Below, in pieces: positions 28,749 to 38,409 of a stretch of 64,000 nt of DNA (the first letter of the stretch is position 1; every line of letters begins with the position of its first letter). The position numbers and the translations under genes were made by a program. The stretch is taken from NCBI GenBank assembly GCA_030691075.1, contig JAUYFI010000081.1:1-64000 (forward strand). The letters are read 5' to 3'. The stretch is from Sulfurisoma sp. (lineage in GTDB: Bacteria; Pseudomonadota; Gammaproteobacteria; Burkholderiales; Rhodocyclaceae). The notes beneath the pieces are model-generated. The model saw only the letters and a program-made list of their open reading frames with translations. It was not told the DNA's origin and did not search any database.

Positions 28749-29403
28749 AGCGGTCTTCTTCGATCTCGACGGCACCCTCGCCGACACAGCGCCCGATCTC
28801 GGCGGGGCGCTGAATCGGTTGCTGGCGGAACAGGGGCGGGCGCAGCTGCCTCACGCCGTTCTGCGCCCGCATGTTTCGGCTGGCGCCCGCGGCCTGCTGC
28901 GCATCGGCTTCGGCATCGCGCCGGACGATGCCGCTTACCCGGCACTGCACAAGCGCTTTCTCGACATTTACGAGAATGCGTTGTGCGAGGCCACGACGCT
29001 GTTTGCCGGCATGGACACGCTCCTCGACGCACTCGATGCACATGGCATCGCCTGGGGCGTGGTCACCAACAAGCCGGAGCGCTTCACGCTGCCACTGATG
29101 GAAGCTCTGGGACTCGCCTCTCGCGCCGCCGCCATCGTCGGCGGCGACACCACCGCCAGGGCCAAACCCGATCCCCTGCCCCTGCTCCACGCCTGCACCG
29201 TCGCCGGCGTCGCGGCGACGGCATCGGCCTACGTCGGCGACGACCTGCGTGACATTCAGGCGGGCCGCGCCGCGGGCATGCGCACCTTCGCCGCCGCGTG
29301 GGGCTATCTTGGCGACGGCCCACCGATCGGCGACTGGGGAGCCGACCAGACGATTGCGGAACCCACGGCTCTGCTGGCCGATATCGGCCAGGGTTCGTGG
29401 TAG
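28741..29403 (+). CDS. gph: Phosphoglycolate phosphatase-like HAD hydrolase
   Basis: A 220-residue HAD-superfamily phosphatase: motif [17 protein letters not shown] with the nucleophile Asp, motif II VVTNKP, motif III Lys in AKPDPLPLL and motif [18 protein letters not shown]. Gph clears 2-phosphoglycolate from DNA repair. The ubiG-gph pairing is common and the enzyme may also be used in ubiquinone-linked housekeeping (inference). ATG 28741 lies inside the ubiG stop region. Confidence 0.9.
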   Translation: MPEAVFFDLDGTLADTAPDLGGALNRLLAEQGRAQLPHAVLRPHVSAGARGLLRIGFGIAPDDAAYPALHKRFLDIYENALCEATTLFAGMDTLLDALDAHGIAWGVVTNKPERFTLPLMEALGLASRAAAIVGGDTTARAKPDPLPLLHACTVAGVAATASAYVGDDLRDIQAGRAAGMRTFAAAWGYLGDGPPIGDWGADQTIAEPTALLADIGQGSW

Positions 29404-30590
29404 GCCCGTCATGCCCAGTATCGCAACCTATAAATAACGATACATGTATCATGCTGTTGCATATCCATCCCGAGACGAGGAGTTGGCCATGCGACAGACC
29501 GAGTTGCATCTTACCGACGAGGATCGCGAGTTGATCGAGTCATGCCGGGCAAAGGGTGTGCGCCATGCGCGGGAAGTCAATCGGGCACATGTTCTTTCCG
29601 CGCTTGATCGCGGCATTCCGGAAGCCTGGATCATGGCGGTTCTCGGCGTCGGACGGACGGTCATCTGGCGGACACGGGCCGCATATCTGGAGGGCGGGGC
29701 GGAATTCGCGCTGCACGATGTCGCGCGCTCGGGCAAACCGCGACGGTACGATACCGACGTCGAAGCGCAACTTTCCGCCCTGGCCTGCTCGGCGCCGCCA
29801 ACGGGCGCTCGGCGCTGGACGATTGCCTTGCTGGAGCAAGCCGCGCAAGCCCAGGCAGGGATTGGCCCGATCAGTCGCGAGACGGTTCGCCGGTTGCTAA
29901 AAAAACTGCCTCAAGCCGTGGCGCAAGCTGATGTGGTGCATCGGTCGATTGACGGAGGAGTATCGGCAACGGATGTACGATCTGCTTGATCTCTATGCAC
30001 GTCCGTTCCGGCCTGGAGAGCCCGTGATTTGCCTGGACGAGAAGAGCAAGCAATTGCTCCAGGATTCCCGCACGCCTTTGCCGATCCGTCCGGGAACACC
30101 CATGCGGCAAGATTACGAATACGTGCGCGCCGGCACATGCAATCTGTTCGTGGCGGTGGAACCCAAGGGTGGGCGGCGGACAGTCTTGGTCACCGACCGC
30201 CGCGCCAAACCCGACTTCGTGGCCTTCGTCCAGTATCTGCTCGAACAGGTCTATGCCACGGCGCGCCGCGTTCGTCTGGTCATGGACAACCTCAATACCC
30301 ACTTCCGCAAGTGCTTCGAGGATGTGCTTGGGGTCAAGGCGGCGAAAGCGCTGCTGCGTCGCGTCGTCTTTCACTACACCCCGAAACACGCCAGTTGGCT
30401 GAATATGGCTGAAATCGAAATCGGTATCCTGGATCGCCAGTGTCTGGACCGGCGTTTGCCAAACCGCGCCACACTGGTGACCGAGGTCGACGCCTGGCCG
30501 CAGCGCCGAAACGATGACCAACGAAGCATCGCGTGGTCGTTCACTCGGCAGGATGCGGATGAGGGAATGGCGCGGCCATGCCTCCCTTGA
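29404..30590 (+). mobile_element. IS630-family insertion sequence
   Basis: It begins after gph and contains a two-frame IS630-type transposase. GATACATGTATC (29439-29450) is a perfect palindrome in the left part. The right end is unclear: the transposase C-terminus loses homology after FTRQDAD and the DNA passes directly into the 3' end of an opposite-strand EamA gene, so the right terminus may be missing. No matching terminal inverted repeats were found by eye. Confidence 0.65.
29489..30590 (+). pseudogene. IS630-family transposase in two frames
   Basis: The first frame from ATG 29489 (GAGGAG upstream) encodes the helix-turn-helix part (LIESCRAKGVRHAREVNRAH, VLGVGRTVIWRTRAAYLEGG, ISRETVRRLLKK). 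At an A7 run (29899-29905) homology moves to the +1 frame (NCLKPWRKLMWCIGRLTEEY). It then carries the DDE catalytic domain: ICLDEKSKQLLQD, VMDNLNTHF, HASWLNMAEIEIG. Many two-frame transposases use programmed slippage on such runs. Loss of one A in transcription or sequencing would also join the frames. The last residues (DEGMARPCLP) are not IS630-like, so the 3' end is truncated. Confidence 0.8.
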
Positions 30591-31046
30591 TACCCTCCTC
30601 GCCCGCCAGCCACGACAGCGGCAGGGCGATGACGACCGCCCCCCCCAGTTGGTAGCGCAGCACCTTGGCAGCGGAAGCGCGGGCCAGCGGGGTCGCGCGA
30701 ACTGTCACGATGGTCGCGGCCCAGAAGATCGCCGCCAGCAGGCCCAGCGCGTCGCCGATCCAGGTTCCGGCTGCAGCGTTCCAACCCTCGCCGAAGGCGA
30801 CGGCGATGCCAGCGAAGGCCGGCAGCACCCCGGCGCCGTGCAGAGGAACACCGCCACGAGCGAGGCGCTGGTGTAGCTCAAGCCCTCGAAAATGCAGATG
30901 AACTCGATCGCGAACAGCGCACCGGCCAGGAGCCCCGGCCTGAACGAACCGTCGCGCCCGGCCAGTGACTGGCCGGGCAATCGCATCCACAAGAACACCA
31001 GCACGGCGGCGAAGGCGGCGGGGCCGGGGGCGATGCGGGGATTCAT
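30563..31046 (-). pseudogene. EamA/DMT transporter, truncated and frameshifted
   Basis: The first part from ATG 31046, which overlaps the upstream stop as ATGA, has GLLAGALFAIEFICIFEGLS and YTSASLVAVFLCTAPG. The second half continues in another frame as VLPAFAGIAVAFGEGWN, LGLLAAIFWAATIVTVRATP and VIALPLSWLAGEEGI. Adding one G to the run opposite 30828-30831 joins the frames. The first membrane helix seems absent and the final repeat is cut at the IS630 boundary. DMT proteins export metabolites; this remnant is nonfunctional unless the indel is an error, and even then its end is missing. Confidence 0.7.
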
Positions 31047-32049
31047 TTCGGCATTGTCGCAGGGAAGCCCACGGTGCCGGCGGCGAAGGCCGCGGGATCG
31101 AGCGGCACCGCGGCGGGCGACCAGGTGGCAAGATAGGCCCGCAGCTTCTGCGCGGAACCTGCCTCGCGCTCGAGGCTCAAGGCCGGCACGCCGAAAGCCT
31201 CGGCAACGATGCGCGAGTGCAGGCAGGGCCGATGCAGCCGATGCAGCCGCGGCTGGCCGCGATCAACGCGCAGATGTCCCAGACGTCGAGCGATTCGAAA
31301 ATTTCCACGGGCAGGTCAAGCCGCCCCGCGATCTGCCGGTAGGGCTCGAGATCGTCATGCCAAGGCGCGGCGCCGGCACGGAACACCACCACGGGCAGAC
31401 CAATGCGCTCCAGCCCCTCGGCGAAGGTCGCCAGCGTCGCATCGTCGCCGCATTCGGCGGCGAACTGGATGGCGAGATAGTCCGCCCGGGGCCGCAGGCG
31501 GGTGTGGATGCGCTCGCCGAAAAGCTCGGCGAGGCGCGTGACCGGATCGGGCACCAGGGGAGCCGCGATGCCGGCCGCGGCAAGCTGCGCTTGCGTGACG
31601 CGGTCTCGCACCGTCAGGACATCGGCCTCGCGCAGCGCGGCGAACACTTCCTCGCGAAAGGCCGTGTCGCGCGCGGCAAGGCCGACGCCGCCGACCGCAT
31701 GGAACTCGACGCGCGAGCCGGGCGGCAGGCTGTGTTTTCCGACGACGTAGAGCGCCGCTCTGCCCCAGCGCATGACCGACTCGCCGAGCATGTAGGTGGC
31801 CTGCGCCGCATCGCAGTCGAACAATTCGCCGCCGATGTGGATCAGGGTGACTGGCGTCGTAAACGATCCGAGCGCGACGACGCGCTGGCCGCCCCATGAC
31901 GTCAAATCGCGCTTCGCCAAGCCCGCAAACGCCGTGTCATCACCGCCGACTTCTGCAACAGCCACATGCGCCAGCAGGATGTCGCCGAGGTTATGGCGAT
32001 CGAAGGCGCCGAAGATGACCGGCGACGGGGTCACGCCACGGTCAGACAA
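31043..32049 (-). pseudogene. Polysaccharide pyruvyl transferase family, frameshifted near C-terminus
   Basis: Protein from TTG 32049 (GTG 32034 is an alternative): FGAFDRHNLGDILLAHV, LIHIGGELFDCDAAQATYML, GGVGLAARD, VLTVRDRVTQAQLAAAG, LVPDPVTRLAELF. These fit the CsaB/WcaK-type pyruvyl transferase fold, which adds ketal-linked pyruvate to surface sugars. After CALIAASRGCIG a duplicated 9-base unit (31231-31248 region) and a frame change give a false ending. The proper C-terminus (LHSRIVAEAFGVPALSLERE ... KLRAYLATW) is in another frame, reaching the TGA at 31043. It lies in a unit with the damaged EamA gene. Confidence 0.65.
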
Positions 32050-32139
32050 TTTCGAGCGGCAACACGCCGAATTCGCGGCAGGGGCTGGGACAGAATTCGT
32101 AGATGGCGCCGCAGAACTGGCAGGGACTTACCGTCCGGC

Positions 32140-33147
32140 TCAGAACAGCATCGTTCCGAGCCACCAGGCGATGGCGGCAATCAGCGCGGTAGCGGGAATG
32201 GTCAGAACCCAGGCCAAAACGATGCCGCCGGCAACATTCCAGCGCACGTTGCTGGCACCGTGGGTGGAACCAACGCCGACGATGGCGCCGGTGATGGTGT
32301 GCGTCGTCGACACCGGAATACCCAGCGCCGTGGACATGAAGAGGGTAATGGCGCCACTGGTTTCGGCGGCGAAGCCGCCGACGGGCCTGAGCTTGGTGAT
32401 CTTCTGGCCCATGGTCTTGACGATGCGCCAGCCGCCGAACATGGTGCCCAGGCCCATCGCCAGGTAGCAGGACACGATCACCCAGACCGGCACGGAGTCG
32501 TCCTGACCGATGGTACCGGCGCCGATCAGCAGCATCCAGATGATGCCGATGGTCTTCTGCGCGTCGTTGCCGCCGTGGCCGAGGCTGTAGAGCGCGGCGG
32601 AGACCAGCTGCATGCGGCGGAACAGCTTGTCCACCTTGCGCGGCGTGGTGCGGTTGCAGAGCCAGGCCACGCCCACCATCAGCGCGCTGCCGAGCAGGAA
32701 GCCCAGCGTCGGCGCGATGAAAATGAACAACACGACCTTGCCGACGCCGCCCCAGATCAGGGAAGCGGGGCCGGCCTTGGCCAGCGCGGCGCCGACCAGG
32801 CCGCCGATCAGCGCATGCGACGAGCTCGACGGGATGCCGTGGTACCAAGTGATGATGTTCCAGCCGATGGCGCCGATCAACGCACCGAAGATGACGTAAT
32901 GATCGACCATGGCCGGATCGATGGTGCCCTTGCCGATGGTGGCGGCGACCTCGAGCTGAAACACGAAGATGGCGACGACATTGAAGAAGGCGGCCCAGGC
33001 CACGGCCTGGTGCGGCTTGAGTACGCCGGTGGAAACGACGGTGGCGATGGAGTTGGCGGCATCGTGGAAGCCGTTCATGAAGTCGAACGCCAGTGCCAGG
33101 AGCACCAGCAGGATGACTACCCCGAGGCTGATTTCGAGACCCGACAT
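32140..33147 (-). CDS. pit: Inorganic phosphate transporter, PiT family
   Basis: A 335-residue membrane protein with both PiT halves: N-terminal FDFMNGFHDAANSIATVVST and C-terminal GHGGNDAQKTIGIIWMLLI, plus SSSSHALIGGLVGA and VSTTHTITGAIVGVG. PiT carriers move metal-phosphate with protons at moderate affinity. It lies 7 bases after the DUF47 gene, which is the usual partner and probable regulator of Pit. The 90 bases after its stop encode a Cys-rich stretch (PCQFCGAIYEFCPSPCREFG) without a start codon, probably not a gene. Confidence 0.93.
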   Translation of the reverse strand: MSGLEISLGVVILLVLLALAFDFMNGFHDAANSIATVVSTGVLKPHQAVAWAAFFNVVAIFVFQLEVAATIGKGTIDPAMVDHYVIFGALIGAIGWNIITWYHGIPSSSSHALIGGLVGAALAKAGPASLIWGGVGKVVLFIFIAPTLGFLLGSALMVGVAWLCNRTTPRKVDKLFRRMQLVSAALYSLGHGGNDAQKTIGIIWMLLIGAGTIGQDDSVPVWVIVSCYLAMGLGTMFGGWRIVKTMGQKITKLRPVGGFAAETSGAITLFMSTALGIPVSTTHTITGAIVGVGSTHGASNVRWNVAGGIVLAWVLTIPATALIAAIAWWLGTMLF

Positions 33148-33154
33148 GGCTGGG

Positions 33155-33793
33155 TCAGGAATTCTCGAGGACGATGCCTTCGATGATGTTGGCCACGTCC
33201 TCGCAGCGGTCGGTAATCAACTCGAGCAACTCGTAGAGCTCCTTGTACTTGATGAGCTGACGGGCGTCCTGCTCCTCGCGGAACAGCTTGGCCATGCCGG
33301 TGCGCATGGCACGGTCGGCGTCGGATTCGAGACGGCTGATCTCCTCGCAGGTCTTGAGGATGGCCGGGCCGTTGTCCATGTTGTCGAGCAGGAACACCGC
33401 CGACTTCACGCGTTCGCAGCAGGACACGCAGATATCGGCGAGATGACAGGCTTCCTGCGTCAGCTTCTTGACATCGTAGAGGTAGATCGACTGGGCGACA
33501 TCCTGAGTCAGATCGAGGATGTCGTCCATGTTCGTGATGAGTTTGTGGATCTCGTCACGATCGAGCGGCGCATTGAAGGTGGTGTGCAGCAGCGCGATGG
33601 TGTCGTGGGTGATCTTGTCGGCCTGGCTCTCGATCTCGTCGATGGCCTTGGCGTGGGCCGCGACGCCATCCTTGTTGTCCACCAGGTCGTCGACCAGGGC
33701 CGCCAATTCGCGCCCCCCCTTCACGATCAGCTCGGCATGAGCGTTGAAGAGGTCGAAAAACTTGCCCTCCCGGGGCATCAATTTTGAGAACAT
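33155..33793 (-). CDS. DUF47/PhoU-like Pit accessory protein
   Basis: A 212-residue helical protein from ATG 33793 (MFSKLMPREGKFFDLFNAHA). Family features are FDLFNAHAELIVKGGRELAA, DEIESQADKITHDTIALLHT, PLDRDEIHKLITNMDDILDL, and RLESDADRAMRTGMAKLF near the end. These are the E/DxxxD three-helix repeats of PhoU-like metal-binding proteins. DUF47 genes next to pit modulate phosphate uptake. The longer upstream frame was rejected because it runs through the divergent promoter region. Confidence 0.92.
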   Translation of the reverse strand: MFSKLMPREGKFFDLFNAHAELIVKGGRELAALVDDLVDNKDGVAAHAKAIDEIESQADKITHDTIALLHTTFNAPLDRDEIHKLITNMDDILDLTQDVAQSIYLYDVKKLTQEACHLADICVSCCERVKSAVFLLDNMDNGPAILKTCEEISRLESDADRAMRTGMAKLFREEQDARQLIKYKELYELLELITDRCEDVANIIEGIVLENS

Positions 33794-33890
33794 CGACTGG
33801 TCGCTGCGTGAAAAATAATTGCGCAAGTCTATCAGCTTCCGCGCCGGGTCCGGTGGGGTAAAATGTTGCCCCGCCTCGATGTACCTCGCT

Positions 33891-35054
33891 ATGAAACGCA
33901 CCCGCTTCTCCCGCCGCGCCAAGCAGACCCCCGACACGGAACATCTGATCCGCCTCGCCGGCCAGCTCTCGCAATCCGCCAGCCGCCTCGAGGATGCCTT
34001 CTGGGAGGCCCGTCTCGGCAGCCTGGTCGAGCGCCTGCTCGCCGACAACGACGAAGCCGCGCTCAATGCCGCGCTCGATCACCTCTACGGTGCCGGCGGC
34101 CGCGCCTACGACGAACTGGCCGACATGGTCGAGTCCTGCAGCGAGATCCGTCGCGCCGAAACCGCCGACGTCCTGCTGATCGCCGTGCCGGTGCTGGCGT
34201 GGTCGCGCCTGACCATTCCCTCCGGCACCATCGCCGCCGACAATCTCGTCAGCCTGCGGGCGCAGTTGCACGGTCATGTACTGGCGAAGGACGCCAGGCT
34301 CGGCCTGGCCGACTTCCTGTTCAGCCCGGACCAGCTGCCGCAAAGCTACTGCGACACCGCCCATCTCGCCGAAAAGCTGGCCAAGGCCGCGCTGCATGAT
34401 CGCGACCTCAAGCTCGACACGCAACAGATGCCCGAGACGGTCCCCTTCCTTTCCGACACGCGCTACCTGCTCGGCGCCGTCGCCGCGCCGCGCGGCACGC
34501 CCCTGTTCCGCTGGCAAGAAGAGGATGGCAGCCACGCCGACGCCCTCAAGCACTGGCGCGTCCAGGGCGGCGATGCCATCCGCCCGCTGCTGCCCGCCTG
34601 CGCCATCGAACTTCTGCTGCCGCAGGCCTACCACGCCGCCGCGCGCGAGGCCGACCGCGCCTCGCGCGCCTACTCGCTGCGTGCCGCGGTGGCCTTCCTG
34701 CAAACCACGCTGAACCTGGCGGCGAGCGATCTGCGCGCCATCGTCGCCCCCTACTACGACCGTGATCTCGAGGAATACCGCATCGGATTCACCAAGTCCA
34801 ATGCCAGCGAGGTGATTCACGGCGTCGTCTGGCCGATGCTCGACAACGAGGACGACGGCACCGACACCGCGGCGCAGATCGAGGCCGTGCTGCGCGAGGC
34901 CGGCGTCGGCGAGGTGCTGGTGCTCGACCACCGTTTTCCGCTCGAGTATTGCGACGACTGCGGCGCCCCGCTCTATCCCAATCCCGAGGGTGAGCCGGTA
35001 CACGCCGAACTGCCCGAGGAACAGGCCGAGGCCGCCCCGCGCCACCTACACTGA
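33891..35054 (+). CDS. DUF2863 family protein
   Basis: A 387-residue soluble protein, ATG 33891 (MKRTRFSRRAKQTPDTEHLI). Conserved-looking stretches are ASRLEDAFWEARL, VESCSEIRRAETADVLLIAV, LFSPDQLPQSYCDTAHLAEK and YCDDCGAPLYPNPEGEPVHA near the C-terminus (a CxxC that may bind metal). I recall DUF2863 as a betaproteobacterial family without assigned function. The gene is divergent from the Pit operon and its 3' end overlaps dadA by 9 bases tail to tail. Confidence 0.75.
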   Translation: MKRTRFSRRAKQTPDTEHLIRLAGQLSQSASRLEDAFWEARLGSLVERLLADNDEAALNAALDHLYGAGGRAYDELADMVESCSEIRRAETADVLLIAVPVLAWSRLTIPSGTIAADNLVSLRAQLHGHVLAKDARLGLADFLFSPDQLPQSYCDTAHLAEKLAKAALHDRDLKLDTQQMPETVPFLSDTRYLLGAVAAPRGTPLFRWQEEDGSHADALKHWRVQGGDAIRPLLPACAIELLLPQAYHAAAREADRASRAYSLRAAVAFLQTTLNLAASDLRAIVAPYYDRDLEEYRIGFTKSNASEVIHGVVWPMLDNEDDGTDTAAQIEAVLREAGVGEVLVLDHRFPLEYCDDCGAPLYPNPEGEPVHAELPEEQAEAAPRHLH

Positions 35055-36299
35055 GTAGGGCGCCGGGTCGATCGCCGGCTGCTTTCCCGTCAGCAGATCG
35101 GCCAGCAGCGCGCCGGTGCCGCAGGCCATGGTCCAGCCCAGCGTGCCATGGCCGGTATTCACGAAAAGATTGGGAATCCGCGTGCAGCCGACCAGCGGCA
35201 CGTTGCCGGGCGTGGCCGGCCGCAGCCCTGCCCACTCGACGACGCCATCGCGGCTCTCGTGGGGACGGGCCCGCGGAAACAGCGCGAAGGCGCGGCGCGC
35301 GATGGCCGCGCAGCGCACTGCGTTTATCGATGTGTCGTAGCCGGTGAATTCCGCCGTTCCGGCCACGCGCAGGCGGCTCCCCAGGCGCGAAAACACCAGC
35401 TTGGCACCGTCGTCGGTCAGGCTCACGCTCGGCGCGATGCTGCCCTCGTCGAGGGGGACGGTGATCGAGTAGCCCTTGGCCGGATAGACCGGAATGGCTA
35501 TGCCCAGCGGCCGCAGCAGCAGCGGCGAATAACTGCCGAGGGCCACGACATAAGCATCCGCCACGATGCGCTCGCCGCCGGCCAGGTACACACCGGCGAC
35601 CCGGTCGCCGGCCTGGTCCAGCCGCTCGACCGTGGATCCGTAGCGGAACGTGACACCGCGCGCGGCACAGCGCTCCGCCAGCCGCTGCACGAACTGGCAG
35701 GCATCGCCCGATTCGTCGCCGGCCGTGTAGGTGCCGCCGACGATGGCCACGCTCGATTCGCGCAGCGCCGGCTCGATTTCCAGACACTCCGTCGCACTCT
35801 TGACATCGCGCTCGCAGCCGAACTCGCGCATCAGCGCCGCCTGTGGAATGGCCGCCGCGAACTCGCGCGAGTCGGTATAGACATGGAGGATGCCGCGCTC
35901 GAGTTCGTCGTAGTGCAGGTCCAGCTCGCGGCGCAGGGCCTTGAGCCGGGTGCGGCTGTCGAGTGCCAGCGCCAGGATGGCGACGATGTTGGCGCGCGTG
36001 CGCGCGGGGCGGCATTGGCCGAGAAAACGCAGGCCCCACGCCCACTGCGCCGGATCGGCCCGCAGCCGCCACAGCAGCGGCGAGTCCTCGCGCCCCAGCC
36101 ATTTGAGGATTTTCAGCGGCGCCCCGGGATTGGCCCAGGGCTCGGCATGGCTGGTCGATATCTGGCCGCCGTTGGCGAAGCTGGTCTCCTGCGCCGCCGC
36201 CGGCTGGCGGTCGATCACCGTCACCTCGTGGCCCGCCTCGGCCAGGTACCAGGCCGAAGCCACGCCGACCAGACCGGCTCCCAAAACCACCACCCGCAT
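35046..36299 (-). CDS. dadA: D-amino acid dehydrogenase, small subunit family
   Basis: A 417-residue FAD enzyme. Start ATG 36299 gives RVVVLGAGLVGVASAWYLAE, the FAD loop at the very N-terminus. Other family marks are SFANGGQISTSHAEPWANPG, KILKWLGREDSPLL and, near the end, NTGHGTLGWTMACGTGALLA. DadA oxidises D-amino acids (typically D-alanine) and feeds electrons to the respiratory chain. No alanine racemase gene accompanies it here. It is transcribed toward DUF2863 and divergent from msrB. Confidence 0.93.
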   Translation of the reverse strand: MRVVVLGAGLVGVASAWYLAEAGHEVTVIDRQPAAAQETSFANGGQISTSHAEPWANPGAPLKILKWLGREDSPLLWRLRADPAQWAWGLRFLGQCRPARTRANIVAILALALDSRTRLKALRRELDLHYDELERGILHVYTDSREFAAAIPQAALMREFGCERDVKSATECLEIEPALRESSVAIVGGTYTAGDESGDACQFVQRLAERCAARGVTFRYGSTVERLDQAGDRVAGVYLAGGERIVADAYVVALGSYSPLLLRPLGIAIPVYPAKGYSITVPLDEGSIAPSVSLTDDGAKLVFSRLGSRLRVAGTAEFTGYDTSINAVRCAAIARRAFALFPRARPHESRDGVVEWAGLRPATPGNVPLVGCTRIPNLFVNTGHGTLGWTMACGTGALLADLLTGKQPAIDPAPYSV

Positions 36300-36363
36300 G
36301 CTTGAACTCGCTCCATCCACGCCCATCTAAGACGGACATTCTATCCGGCCAAAGGAAGGCGCC

Positions 36364-36756
36364 ATGCCCAAGATCGACAAGCCCGACGCCGAATGGCGCG
36401 CCCAACTCAGCGAGATGCAATATCAAGTCGCGCGACAGAAAGACACTGAGCGTGCCTTCTGCGGCGAGTATTGGGACTGCCACGATGCCGGCACCTACCG
36501 TTGCGTGTGCTGTGGCGAGCCGCTGTTTGCCTCCGAGCAAAAGTTCGGCTCGGGCTGTGGCTGGCCCAGCTTCACCGCGCCGCTGCAAGCCGAGGGCATC
36601 GCCGAAGCCGACGACCGCACGCACGGCATGCGCCGCTCCGAGGTGATGTGCTCGCACTGCGGCGCCCACCTCGGCCACGTTTTCCCCGACGGCCCGCCGC
36701 CGGCGGGACTGCGCTACTGCATCAATTCGGCCTCGCTCAGGCTCGACAAAAAGTAG
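36364..36756 (+). CDS. msrB: Peptide-methionine (R)-S-oxide reductase
   Basis: A 130-residue MsrB that repairs R-sulfoxides of methionine. Two zinc-binding CxxC pairs appear as [11 protein letters not shown] and [14 protein letters not shown]. The fold motif [12 protein letters not shown] is present. The end [14 protein letters not shown] holds the catalytic Cys in the family's R-Y-C-x-N. GGAAGGCGCC precedes ATG. Full length. Confidence 0.95.
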   Translation: MPKIDKPDAEWRAQLSEMQYQVARQKDTERAFCGEYWDCHDAGTYRCVCCGEPLFASEQKFGSGCGWPSFTAPLQAEGIAEADDRTHGMRRSEVMCSHCGAHLGHVFPDGPPPAGLRYCINSASLRLDKK

Positions 36757-36775
36757 CGCGGTACAATTCGACCCC

Positions 36776-37312
36776 ATGAAATTCCTCTTCGACCTGTTTC
36801 CGGTCATTCTCTTCTTCGTCGCCTACAAGTTCGCCGGCATCTATGTGGCCACCGGCGTCGCCATTGCCGCCACCTTCGCCCAGATCGGCTGGGTCTGGTT
36901 CAAGCACCGCAAGGTCGACACCATGCTCTGGGTCAGCCTCGGCCTGATCACCGTCTTCGGCGGCGCCACGCTGCTGCTGCAAAACCCGACCTTCATCAAA
37001 TGGAAGCCGACGGTGCTCTACTGGCTGTTCGCCACGACGCTACTGGTGTCGGCCACGCTGCTCAAGAAAAACCTGATCCGCAAGATGCTCGATGAACAGG
37101 TCACGCTGCCCGAGCCGATGTGGATCAAGCTGAACCTTTCGTGGGTCACCTTCTTCGCCGCCATGGGCGTGGCCAATCTCTATGTCGCCTTCAATTTCAG
37201 CGAGTCCGACTGGGTGAACTTCAAGCTCTTCGGCGGCATGGGGCTGATGGTCGTCTTCATCGTGATCCAGGGACTGTTCCTCGCCAAGTACGTCGAGGAA
37301 AAACAGCAGTGA
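36776..37312 (+). CDS. yciB: Septation protein A / YciB family
   Basis: A 178-residue inner-membrane protein with about five hydrophobic segments: [78 protein letters not shown] and [18 protein letters not shown]. This is the standard YciB pattern, with a role in envelope and division-site maintenance. It overlaps bolA by four bases; msrB-yciB-bolA-parvulin is a compact plus-strand run. Confidence 0.93.
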   Translation: MKFLFDLFPVILFFVAYKFAGIYVATGVAIAATFAQIGWVWFKHRKVDTMLWVSLGLITVFGGATLLLQNPTFIKWKPTVLYWLFATTLLVSATLLKKNLIRKMLDEQVTLPEPMWIKLNLSWVTFFAAMGVANLYVAFNFSESDWVNFKLFGGMGLMVVFIVIQGLFLAKYVEEKQQ

Positions 37313-37572
37313 ACACTGTCGACACCCTGCGCCAGCGCCTGGCCGTACTCGAACCCCAGCAGATCGACATCATCGATGACAGTCACCGCCACGCCGGCCA
37401 TGCCGGCGCCCGGGACGGCGGCGGCCACTACCGCCTTTCCATCGTCGCGCCTGTTTTCGCCGGTAAGCGAACCATGGAAAGACACCGCTTGGTGTATGAT
37501 GCCGCCGGCGACCTTATGAAGCGGCAGATACATGCCCTCAGCATTACAGCCAAATCCCCCGACGAAATATGA
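37309..37572 (+). CDS. BolA family protein
   Basis: An 87-residue protein starting at GTG 37309 inside the yciB end. The BolA signature is [20 protein letters not shown], then [20 protein letters not shown] and [11 protein letters not shown], including the invariant His used with monothiol glutaredoxins for [2Fe-2S] binding. The yciB-bolA-ppiC order is a frequent betaproteobacterial arrangement. It overlaps the next possible start slightly, but the parvulin ATG used here lies 29 bases downstream. Confidence 0.9.
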   Translation: MNTVDTLRQRLAVLEPQQIDIIDDSHRHAGHAGARDGGGHYRLSIVAPVFAGKRTMERHRLVYDAAGDLMKRQIHALSITAKSPDEI

Positions 37573-37601
37573 CCATTATTTTCCGCCAAGGAATCACACC
37601 G

Positions 37602-38390
37602 ATGAACCGCCTCCTGCAAGCATCTCTCCTCGCTTTCACTCTCGCCGCCGCCCCGGCTTTCGCCACCAAGGACGATGCCAAGGGTTATGCCATCGTCAAT
37701 GGCAAGGCCATTCCAAAGGTTCGCGCCGACGCGCTGATCGCTGGCCAGATGGCCCAGGGCCAGCCCGACTCCGAGGGCCTGCGCAATGCAGTCAAGGAAG
37801 AACTGATCCGTCGCGAGGTGCTGGCGCAGGAAGCGCAGAAGAAGGGCATCGACAAGAAGCCCGAGGTGCAGGGCCAACTCGACCTTGCCCGCCAGGGCGT
37901 GCTGGTCGGCGCCTACCTCAACGACTACGTGCGCACCCACCCGGTGACGGACGAGGCGATCAAGAAGGAATACGAAGTCATCAAGAAAGCGCTGGGCGAC
38001 AAGGAATACAAGGCCCGCCACGTACTGGTCGAGAATGAGGCCTCGGCCTTGGCCATCATCGAGAAGCTGGGTAAGGGCGAGAAGTTCGACGACCTCGCCA
38101 AGCAGTCGAAGGATCCGGGCTCCAAGGATCGCGGCGGCGACCTCGGCTGGTCCAACCCGGCCTCCTACGTCAAGCCATTCGCCGAGGCTCTGCTGAAACT
38201 TGAAAAGGGCAAGTACACGACCGTTCCGGTCAAGAGTGATTTCGGCTGGCACGTCATCCTGCTTGAGGACACCCGCGAGCTCAAGGCTCCGGTGCTCGAC
38301 GAAGTCAAGCCGCAGCTGATGCAGCGCCTGCAGCAGCAGGTGGTCGAGAAGCACATCATGGAACTGCGTTCCAAGGCCAAGGTCGAGTAA
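37602..38390 (+). CDS. Periplasmic peptidyl-prolyl isomerase, parvulin type
   Basis: A 262-residue exported protein. ATG 37602 (AAGGAAT upstream) gives a clean signal peptide, LLQASLLAFTLAAAPAFA; a longer frame from 37569 would bury it. The N-terminal helical part resembles SurA/PpiD-type chaperone segments. The parvulin domain (about 140-235) shows KARHVLVENEASALAIIEKL, DRGGDLGWSNPASYVKPFAE and SDFGWHVILLEDTR. It should catalyse proline isomerisation of outer-membrane protein clients. A terminator follows. Confidence 0.9.
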   Translation: MNRLLQASLLAFTLAAAPAFATKDDAKGYAIVNGKAIPKVRADALIAGQMAQGQPDSEGLRNAVKEELIRREVLAQEAQKKGIDKKPEVQGQLDLARQGVLVGAYLNDYVRTHPVTDEAIKKEYEVIKKALGDKEYKARHVLVENEASALAIIEKLGKGEKFDDLAKQSKDPGSKDRGGDLGWSNPASYVKPFAEALLKLEKGKYTTVPVKSDFGWHVILLEDTRELKAPVLDEVKPQLMQRLQQQVVEKHIMELRSKAKVE

Positions 38391-38409
38391 TCTCAACCGA
38401 CGCCCTGGG

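Noticed and set aside
32050-32139. Cys-rich 30-codon reading frame between pit and the pyruvyl transferase
   Set aside because: It has no usable start codon and is continuous with the shadow frame of pit. It is perhaps a gene remnant but cannot be supported.
31966-33186. Long plus-strand open frame opposite pit
   Set aside because: The pit protein on the minus strand is unmistakable. The plus frame is Asp/His/Gly-rich shadow sequence.
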